DNA of 9,099 bases from Actinomycetes bacterium (GTDB lineage: Bacteria > Actinomycetota > Acidimicrobiia > Acidimicrobiales > Palsa-688), in contig JAJZWW010000100.1 in assembly GCA_021846485.1 (NCBI GenBank), forward strand, positions 1 through 9,099. The letters run 5' to 3'. Both the position numbers and the translations under genes were made by a program. The notes under the pieces were generated by a model, which saw only the letters and a program-made list of their open reading frames with translations, was not told the DNA's origin and made no database searches. Position 1 is the first letter of the stretch. Each line of letters opens with the position of its first letter. Shown here in pieces: positions 1 to 9,099 of the stretch.

Positions 1-1
1 G

Positions 2-334
2 CTGGCCGACGCGGTGGCCGGGCCGGGGCTCACCCGCTCCGCCGCGGCCGTGCGCCTGGCCGCCGCGGCGGTGCCCGACGGGGCGCTGTGGATCGTCGGC
101 TGCGCGCCGACAGCGCTGGTCGAGCTAGTCGAGCTGGCCGAGGCCGGCGAGCTGCGACCGGCCCTGGTCGTCGGGCTACCGGTCGGCTTCGTCGGGGCGG
201 CAGAGTCGAAGCAGCGCCTGCGGTCCTCCGGGCTGCCCGCGCTGTCGAACGTAGGGGAAAAGGGCGGCTCGGCCGCAGCGGCGGGGGCGGTCAATGCCCT
301 CGCCCGCCTCGCCGCCCGGGAGCGTCGGCGGTGA
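2..334 (+). CDS. cbiC: Precorrin-8X / cobalt-precorrin-8 methylmutase, C-terminal part (5' truncated by the window edge)
   Basis: This is the C-terminal 110 residues of an enzyme that usually has about 210. It moves a methyl group from C-11 to C-12 of the corrin ring, giving (cobyrinate) hydrogenobyrinate in cytoplasmic cobalamin synthesis. The family is recognised from the stretch GLPVGFVGAAESKQRL followed by PALSNVGEKGGSAAAAG, which are conserved C-terminal blocks of CobH/CbiC. The frame is open from base 2, and the GTG at 14 is internal, not a start. The catalytic histidine lies in the missing N-terminal half and cannot be checked. The TGA stop (332-334) overlaps the GTG start of cbiX by 4 bp, so the two genes are probably co-transcribed and translationally coupled. 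The cbiX neighbour suggests the early-cobalt route, so cbiC was preferred to cobH. The family call is firm; the choice of symbol is inference. Confidence 0.93.
   Translation: MADAVAGPGLTRSAAAVRLAAAAVPDGALWIVGCAPTALVELVELAEAGELRPALVVGLPVGFVGAAESKQRLRSSGLPALSNVGEKGGSAAAAGAVNALARLAARERRR
318..322 (+). promoter_or_regulatory. Ribosome binding site of cbiX
   Basis: GGGAG lies 8 nt upstream of the GTG at 331, inside the end of the methylmutase gene. It helps decide the cbiX start against the longer open frame, which begins at 88. Confidence 0.5.
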
Positions 335-1257
335 CCCTCGCGCTCACCGGCCGTCCCGGGGCCGCGCCGGGCGCCCCTCCGCCCGACCTGTTGCTGGTCG
401 CCCACGGCTCCCGGCGGGGCGAGGGATGCGACGAGATGGCCGAGCTGCGCGAGGCGGTCTCCGCCCTCGCCCCCGAGCGGACCGTCCGGCTCGGCTACCT
501 GGAGCTCGCCCGGCCAGCGGCGGCGAAGGTCCTCGACGAGATGCTCGCCGCCGGCGCCCGCCGGGTGGTGGTCGTGCCGTTGATGCTCTACTCCGCGGGG
601 CACTCCAAGTCCGACGTGCCCGCCGTGGTCCTCGGCGGCCGGGCCCGCCGGCCCGACGTCGAGCTCCGCTACGCCCGGCCGCTCGGCGTGGACCACGCCC
701 TGCTACAGCTGGCCAGGCGTCGCCTGGAGGCCGCCGGGGCGCTAGGCCTGCCCCTCGCGGTGGTCTCCCGGGGCACGTCTGACCCGGAAGCCAACGCCGA
801 CGCCTACAAGGTCGCCCGCCTGGTCGCCGAGCTGGCCGGCACCCGGCTGGTCACCCCGGCCTTCTCCGGGCTCACCTGGCCGACGGTGCCCGAAGCGCTC
901 GGCGAGCTGCGCCGCCTCGGGGCGACCAGGGTGGCTGCCTTCGCCTGGTTCCTCGCCACCGGGGTCCTGGTCGAGCGGATGCGGGAGCACTACACGGCCT
1001 TCGAGGCCGAGACCGGCGTGGAGGTGCTCGACGCGGGGCACCTGGGCGTGGACCGCTCGGTCGCCTCCTTGGTCCTCGACCGGGCGGCCGAGGCCGAGAC
1101 CGGGCCGGTGGGAGCCAACTGCGACGTGTGCGTGCACCGCCGCCCGTGGCCGGGCCTCGAGGACCGGGTCGGCGCCGAGGCCGGCGTGGGCCACTCCCAC
1201 CTCGCCGCCGACCACCTCCACGGCCACCACCACGAGGAGCCGGCGAGCGGGTACTGA
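331..1257 (+). CDS. cbiX: Sirohydrochlorin cobaltochelatase, long CbiX type with CxxC and His-rich tail
   Basis: A 308-residue protein that inserts Co2+ into sirohydrochlorin, the branch point into the early-cobalt cobalamin route. It has two tandem chelatase-fold halves. The first (about residues 19-140) carries the likely catalytic histidines H25 (VAHGSRRG) and H91 (YSAGHSKSDVP). The second (about 143-260) has the degenerate counterpart SRGTSDPEAN, with R147 where the first half has His, as in other long CbiX proteins. After the fold comes a CDVC pair (C264, C267) and a tail with seven histidines between H288 and H301 (HSHLAADHLHGHHHEE). The tail probably stores or delivers cobalt, and the cysteine pair may bind a metal or Fe-S cluster as described for Bacillus megaterium CbiX. 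The frame is open further upstream, but the GTG at 331 was chosen because of its 4-bp overlap with the preceding stop, the GGGAG at 318-322 at 8-nt spacing, and the correct domain start. Confidence 0.93.
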   Translation: MTLALTGRPGAAPGAPPPDLLLVAHGSRRGEGCDEMAELREAVSALAPERTVRLGYLELARPAAAKVLDEMLAAGARRVVVVPLMLYSAGHSKSDVPAVVLGGRARRPDVELRYARPLGVDHALLQLARRRLEAAGALGLPLAVVSRGTSDPEANADAYKVARLVAELAGTRLVTPAFSGLTWPTVPEALGELRRLGATRVAAFAWFLATGVLVERMREHYTAFEAETGVEVLDAGHLGVDRSVASLVLDRAAEAETGPVGANCDVCVHRRPWPGLEDRVGAEAGVGHSHLAADHLHGHHHEEPASGY

Positions 1258-1326
1258 GGAGACCAGGCGAGGACCGAGCGGGAGATCCCGGTGCCTGGCC
1301 CTGGAGAGCCCGGTCCGAGCGACCGG

Positions 1327-1329
<3 letters not shown>
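1258..1329. terminator. Convergent intergenic gap with two inverted repeats, possible bidirectional terminator
   Basis: cbiX (plus) and hrpA (minus) converge on this 69-bp gap. Two inverted repeats are visible. In the first, CCAGGC (1263-1268) pairs with GCCTGG (1293-1298), with an inner CGGG/CCCG pair (1279-1282 and 1287-1290). In the second, CCGGTC (1310-1315) pairs with GACCGG (1321-1326) around a 5-nt loop and directly abuts the hrpA TAG stop at 1327-1329; with one bulged base it extends by two more pairs into that stop. Neither is followed by a T tract on either strand, so intrinsic termination is uncertain. Such hairpins are common in very GC-rich genomes. Confidence 0.35.
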
Positions 1330-5462
<4,133 letters not shown>

Positions 5463-5466
<4 letters not shown>

Positions 5467-7127
5467 GCCGGAGGGCCGCTCCGAAGCGTCGCCCTCACCG
5501 CCCGGGGGGCGCCCTTACCGCCCGCCGAGCGATAGGAGACGGTGACCACCTGGCCGGGGCGGAACCCGACGACCAGCAGGTGGCTCAGCTGTGCCGGACC
5601 GCTGACCGCCCGGCCGGACAGGGCGGTGATGAGGTCGCCTCCCGCCAGGCCCGCCCCGGCGGCCGCCGACCCGGGGAGCACCGCGCACACCAGGGCGCCC
5701 GAGCCGCTCCTCACCGACGTGGCGCTCGACGGGCAGGTGGCCCGGGCGGCCCGCACCCCGAGGAACGCGGTGGCCCCCACGTGGACCGCCGCCGAGCCCC
5801 TCCCCTCCTCGATCGTCCGGGCGATGCCCACCGCGGTCCCGATCGGGATGGCGAAGCCCTCGTTGCCCGACCCGGCGAAGGAGAACCCCTGGGCGGCGGC
5901 GGTGTCCATGCCGACCACCCGGCCGGACGCGTCGAGCAGCGGGCCACCCGAGTCGCCCAGCTGGACGTCGGCGCTGGTCTCGATCAGCCCCGAGAGGTGC
6001 TCGGTCGTCCCCTCGACCCGGTCGGTGGCGGTTATCGAGCGGTCGAGCCCGGTCACCGTCCCGCCGGCGGCCGTCGGCGTGCCGCCCTTGCCACCCGCGT
6101 TGCCCACCGCCACCACCCGCTCACCGACGCGGGCCGCTGCCCCGGCGAGCGGTGCCACCGGCAGGCGGGAGGCGCCCACCAACCGCACCACCGCGACGTC
6201 CGAGGCGGTGTCGTAGCCGAGCACCACGGCCCGGTAGCGCCTCTTGGTCCCCAGGTCCACGCCCACCAGGGAGGTCGACCCGTCGATGACGTGGTTGTTG
6301 GTCAGCACGAGCCCGTCGGCGCCAATGACGATCCCGGTGCCGGCGGCCTGCAGCCCCTCGTAGGCGAGCGAGCTGTACAGGTCGACCGTCTCGGGGGTGA
6401 TCTGCCGGCGGTCCGCGGCCACTCGGGCGGCCGTCGGTGGGCGCGCCACGATGCCCGCCGACGGCCGGTTGCCACTGACCCCCCCGCTCGTCCCGGTGCC
6501 ACTGGAGCCCGATCCCGAAGCCCCCGATCCCGAGGCGCCCGAACCGGACCGGCCCGCGGGACCCGCCCCGGGGGCGCCGGCGGAGCCGCCAGCACCTACA
6601 GAGCCGGTGGACTTCGCCGGCCCGCCGGCGCCCGGCAGCGAGCGGCCGATGCCCACGCCGGCGAGGAGCGCCACGGCCACCAACACTGCGGCCACCAACA
6701 CGGCCACCCCCATCCGGCAAGGCGGGCCCGGCTCCCAGTCGGCCGCGCCCCCCGGGGGAGGTCCGCTCTGGGCCGGAGCCCAGGGCGCAACGTCGCGAGG
6801 GCCCGGCTCGGCCCCCCGCACCTCGCCACCGGCGCCGCTGTCGTCCCCGGCACCCGCCCGGCCGACAGGCCCGGGGCCCGCCGGACCGTGGCCCCAGGGA
6901 GGGCGGGTCCCCCACCAGGTCCCGGGCGGCGCCCACTGCGATCCGGGCGCCCACGGGGAGCCGCCCTCCCAGGGTGGGCGCGGCGGCCACCCGGCGAACG
7001 GGCCCGACTGCGCTCCGGCCCCCGGGGGAGCCCACACCGGCTGAGGACCCCACCATCCCCGTTCCGGCGGGTACGCGGCCGGGGGGCCGGCGTCGGGCGC
7101 GCCAGTCCCGGCCGGCAGGTCAGTCAC
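5463..7127 (-). CDS. Membrane-anchored trypsin-fold serine protease with PDZ domain (HtrA/PepD-like)
   Basis: A 554-residue S1C-type protease, probably acting outside the membrane on misfolded or regulatory envelope proteins. Order: a Pro/Gly/Trp-rich cytoplasmic tail (1-138); one membrane helix (about 139-160, VAVLVAAVLVAVALLAGVG); a Gly/Ser linker (about 165-220); the protease domain (about 245-440); and a C-terminal PDZ domain (about 450-550). The triad is complete: H279 (LTNNHVID), D310 (TASDVAVV) and S393 (LGDSGGPL). Cysteines C465 and C481 in the PDZ region could form a disulfide. The layout resembles mycobacterial PepD/HtrB proteins. The GTG at 7127 overlaps the glutaredoxin stop by 8 bp and has only a weak GGTGG upstream, so translation is likely coupled. 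The TGA stop overlaps the hrpA GTG. The exact substrate is unknown. Confidence 0.92.
6508..6537 (-). repeat. 15-bp direct repeat in the protease linker
   Basis: Two adjacent 15-bp units, CCCGATCCCGAAGCC (6508-6522) and CCCGATCCCGAGGCG (6523-6537), differ at two positions. They code for the SGSGA/SGSGA part of the flexible linker between the membrane helix and the catalytic domain, a sign of linker growth by duplication. Confidence 0.6.
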
Positions 7128-7521
7128 CGTCGGCCACCGAGGCTACGTGCTCACTCCCGCCCACCAGATCGGGTCGGATGGTGGCGAGATGCGCGATGTA
7201 GCGGTCGGGGTCGGGATTGGTCGCCACCTCACCGCCGAGGGCCACCGTCGGAACCGTCTCGTCGCCCCCGTTGTGCTCCCGGACGAACATCCGGGCCTCG
7301 TCGTCCTGCCAGATGTCGCGCAGCTCGAAGCGCACGCCAGAACGGTCGAGGGCCCGCAGCAACCGGGTGCAGAACCAGCACCCCGGGCGCCAGTAGACAA
7401 CCAGCTGCCCTCCGGGGTCTCGGCACGCCGCGCCACCCCCGCCGGTGGCGCCGGTGGCGCCGGTGGCAATCCCGTCGGGGACCGCCGCGGCCGTGCGGTC
7501 GGTGCCGGTGCCGTCGTCCAC
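7120..7521 (-). CDS. Glutaredoxin-like / mycoredoxin-like thiol oxidoreductase with CWFC active site
   Basis: A 133-residue protein with a thioredoxin fold from about residue 38 (QLVVYWRPGCWFC). C48 and C51 form the redox pair. The cis-proline motif is TVP (89-91), and a TNP block (101-103) matches the mycoredoxin pattern (NGG..TVPTV..G..TNP). Mycoredoxins reduce mixed disulfides with mycothiol in Actinobacteria, so this may be the partner thiol; that is inferred from family and context. CWFC differs from the usual CGYC or CPYC. The first 37 residues are low complexity, with an Ala-Thr-Gly triple repeat and an extra C33. The GTG at 7521 is preceded directly by GAGGG with no proper spacing, so the start is uncertain; no better ATG or GTG was seen before the fold. 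It is the first gene of a minus-strand unit and its stop overlaps the protease start by 8 bp. Confidence 0.82.
   Translation of the reverse strand: MDDGTGTDRTAAAVPDGIATGATGATGGGGAACRDPGGQLVVYWRPGCWFCTRLLRALDRSGVRFELRDIWQDDEARMFVREHNGGDETVPTVALGGEVATNPDPDRYIAHLATIRPDLVGGSEHVASVADGD
7441..7467 (-). repeat. 9-bp tandem repeat, three exact copies, in the glutaredoxin gene
   Basis: GCCGGTGGC occurs three times in a row on the plus strand. It codes for Ala-Thr-Gly three times (residues 19-27) in the disordered leader ahead of the redox fold. Confidence 0.85.
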
Positions 7522-7542
7522 CCCTCGAGGGTACCGCCCCTA

Positions 7543-7578
7543 CCGGGCCGCTCGGTCTGCCCAAGACCGCCGGCCTGG
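7543..7578. promoter_or_regulatory. Imperfect inverted repeat, possible operator or leader hairpin
   Basis: The inner arms CGGTCT (7553-7558) and AGACCG (7564-7569) are perfect, around a 5-nt loop. The outer arms CCGGGCCG (7543-7550) and CGGCCTGG (7571-7578) pair over eight positions with one G-T. Only CT (7551-7552) against C (7570) is unpaired. It lies just upstream of TACATT at 7580-7585, where a regulator could block the plus-strand promoter. In the minus-strand transcript it would form a leader hairpin 22-57 nt before the glutaredoxin start, if transcription begins upstream of it. Confidence 0.4.
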
Positions 7579-7628
7579 CTACATTTCCTGGTGGGCGTCG
7601 GCAGGACGGTCCTGGTCGGCGACCACGC

Positions 7629-7635
7629 GGAAGGG
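7629..7635 (+). promoter_or_regulatory. Shine-Dalgarno-like site that bears on the aminotransferase start
   Basis: GGAAGGG directly touches the ATG at 7636 but stands 6 nt before the in-frame GTG at 7642. The spacing favours GTG 7642 as the true initiation codon, which would shorten the protein by two residues. Confidence 0.45.
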
Positions 7636-9024
7636 ATGACGGTGGCTTTCGACCTGGGTCGGTTGCTCGAGGAGCGCTCCGGGGATCGCGAGCGGCTGCA
7701 CGACGGGCACCTCAACACCAAGCTGGCACAGGTCCTGCGCACGATCGGCTTCGACCGGGACTACGTGTCCGGGCGGGGGTGCTACCTGTACGACGACCGG
7801 GGGCAGGAGTACCTCGACTTCCTGGCCGGATTCGGGGTGTACGCCCTGGGACGCTCCCACCCGGTTGTCAAGCGCGCGCTGCACGATGCTCTCGACGCGG
7901 ACCTACCCAACCTGGTGCAGATGGACTGCTCGCTGCTCCCCGGGCTGCTCGGCGAAGCCCTGACGGCCCGCTCCCACCCGGGGATCCGACGGGTGTTCTT
8001 CTGCAACTCGGGCACCGAAGCGGTCGAAGGAGCGATCAAGTTCGCCCGACGCTCCACCGGCCGCACCCGGATCCTCTACTGCGATCACGCCTACCACGGC
8101 CTGTCGACCGGATCCCTGGCGCTCAACGGGGGAAAGGAATTCCGCGACGGGTTCGGGCCGCTGCTGCCCGGATGCGAGTCGGTGCCGCTCGGCGATCTCG
8201 GAGCCCTCGAGCGCCAGCTGGCCGACGGCGACGTCGCCGCCTTCGTCTTCGAGCCGATCCAGGGCAAGGGCGTCTACGAGGCACCGGCCGACTACTGGGT
8301 GGAGGCGGAGGCCGCCTGCCGGCGGCACGGCACCCTGGTGGTGGCCGACGAAGTGCAGACCGGCCTCGGGCGCACCGGCCGGTTCTTCTGCCACGACCAC
8401 TGGGACCTGCGCCCGGACGTGGTCACCGTGTCCAAGGCCCTCTCGGGGGGCTACGTGCCCGTCGGAGCGGTGCTCACCACCGAGGCGGTCTGGGAGCGGG
8501 TCTACCGCTCGCTCGACTCCGCCCTCGTGCACTCGTCGACCTTCGGCAGCAACGCCCTCGCGATGGTGGCGGGACTGGCAACCCTCCAGGTCTTCGACGA
8601 CGAGGACATCGTCGACCGGGCCCGCCGGACCGGCGACTCGCTCTTCAAGACCCTCCAGCCCCTCGTCGACCGCTACGAGCTGCTCCACGAAGTGCGCGGC
8701 AAGGGACTGATGATTGGCCTCCAGTTCGCTCGGCCCACCTCCCGGGGGCTCCGCTTGCGCTGGGACGCCCTGGAGCGGGTCCGCAGCGGGATGTTCTCCC
8801 AGCTGGTGGTCGTGCCGTTGTTCGACCGGCACCGGGTACTGACCCAGGTGGCCGCCGACAACGTCAACATCGTCAAGCTCCTGCCGCCGCTCGTCGCCGG
8901 CGAGGAAGAGGTCGACCGCTTCGTTGCCGCCCTCGAGGACGTCCTCGACGATCTCCACAAGGGCGTCGGGCTCTACGTGGACGTCGGCCGCACGATGGCC
9001 CGCGGCGCCCTCCGTCGCCGCTGA
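7636..9024 (+). CDS. Class III PLP-dependent aminotransferase, HpnO-like
   Basis: A 462-residue fold-type I aminotransferase. The cofactor site is complete: SGTEA (125-129) for phosphate, HAYHG (151-155), D238 in VVADEVQTG for the pyridine nitrogen, and K267 in SKALSGGYVPVG for the Schiff base. STFGSNALAM (300-309) is the family's second phosphate block. The N-terminal LDFLAGFGVYALGRSHP and LVQMDCSLL blocks and the C-terminal GLYVDVGRT ending resemble, from memory, HpnO proteins, which make aminobacteriohopanetriol from ribosylhopane and are of similar length. No other hopanoid gene is in the window, so related substrates such as putrescine or ornithine-type amines remain possible. The frame is open far upstream. 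ATG 7636 was chosen, but GTG 7642 has GGAAGGG (7629-7635) at a better 6-nt spacing. It is transcribed divergently from the glutaredoxin unit. Confidence 0.88.
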   Translation: MTVAFDLGRLLEERSGDRERLHDGHLNTKLAQVLRTIGFDRDYVSGRGCYLYDDRGQEYLDFLAGFGVYALGRSHPVVKRALHDALDADLPNLVQMDCSLLPGLLGEALTARSHPGIRRVFFCNSGTEAVEGAIKFARRSTGRTRILYCDHAYHGLSTGSLALNGGKEFRDGFGPLLPGCESVPLGDLGALERQLADGDVAAFVFEPIQGKGVYEAPADYWVEAEAACRRHGTLVVADEVQTGLGRTGRFFCHDHWDLRPDVVTVSKALSGGYVPVGAVLTTEAVWERVYRSLDSALVHSSTFGSNALAMVAGLATLQVFDDEDIVDRARRTGDSLFKTLQPLVDRYELLHEVRGKGLMIGLQFARPTSRGLRLRWDALERVRSGMFSQLVVVPLFDRHRVLTQVAADNVNIVKLLPPLVAGEEEVDRFVAALEDVLDDLHKGVGLYVDVGRTMARGALRRR

Positions 9025-9035
9025 CCCGGGCCCCC

Positions 9036-9050
9036 GCGGGCCGAGCCCGC
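9036..9050 (+). terminator. GC hairpin after the aminotransferase gene
   Basis: GCGGGC (9036-9041) and GCCCGC (9045-9050) form a perfect 6-bp stem with a 3-nt loop, 12 nt after the TGA stop. There is no following T tract, so it may only assist termination or protect the 3' end. The rest of the gap to the window end (9051-9099) shows no gene. Confidence 0.3.
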
Positions 9051-9099
9051 CCCAGGGCCTGCCCCGAGCGGCCGCCGGTCGGGGTCGGCAGCCTGCCGG

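Larger units (their letters stand above)
7522..7635. other. Divergent intergenic control region
   Basis: This 114-bp gap separates the minus-strand glutaredoxin unit from the plus-strand aminotransferase, so it should hold promoters for both. It contains the perfect 10-bp palindrome CCCTCGAGGG (7522-7531) abutting the glutaredoxin start, the long inverted repeat at 7543-7578, and the AT-richest patch, TACATTT (7580-7586). TACATT matches 4 of 6 bases of a -10 box, but no convincing -35 box lies 16-18 bp upstream. No promoter can be assigned firmly on either strand. Confidence 0.5.

Noticed and set aside
88..330. Upstream extension of the cbiX frame to GTG 88.
   Set aside because: It overlaps the methylmutase in another frame, is Arg-rich, and has no similarity to the chelatase fold. 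The overlap start at 331 fits better.
7560..7590. A SigE-type (ECF) promoter for the minus-strand unit, from GGAAAT read on the minus strand.
   Set aside because: The spacing to the nearest GTC-like -10 is about 15 nt instead of 18-19, and neither box matches well.
7147..7635. Upstream extension of the aminotransferase frame.
   Set aside because: It runs antisense to the glutaredoxin gene, and the fold begins only after 7636.

Overview
The window is very GC-rich, with strong G/C third-position bias and mostly GTG starts in tightly overlapping genes. Together with a mycoredoxin-like glutaredoxin, a PepD/HtrA-type anchored protease and a CbiX with a metal-binding tail, this suggests a high-GC actinobacterium. 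The exact lineage cannot be fixed from the sequence. Acidimicrobiia is a guess.

Layout: (a) Positions 2-1257, plus strand, hold the end of a cobalamin cluster: the 3' half of precorrin-8X methylmutase, overlapping by 4 bp the sirohydrochlorin cobaltochelatase gene cbiX. (b) Positions 1258-1326 form a short convergent gap with two inverted repeats and no T tract. (c) Positions 1327-7521, minus strand, hold a compact three-gene transcription unit, read from right to left: a glutaredoxin-like protein, a membrane-anchored trypsin-fold/PDZ protease, and the large DEAH-box RNA helicase HrpA. Neighbouring genes overlap by 8 bp and 4 bp. (d) Positions 7522-7635 are a divergent control region with a long imperfect inverted repeat. 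(e) Positions 7636-9024, plus strand, hold a class III PLP aminotransferase that looks like the HpnO group of hopanoid side-chain enzymes. (f) The last 75 bp have one GC-rich hairpin and no gene.

The two cobalamin genes act in one pathway, with cobalt insertion early and corrin ring methyl migration late. The minus-strand unit could link thiol redox control, envelope protein quality control and RNA/ribosome maintenance, which would make sense as a stress operon, but that is an inference from gene order. All five genes belong to known families, and I see no clearly new system. The most unusual features are the 27-bp tandem repeat at the 5' end of hrpA and the inverted repeat in the divergent gap.
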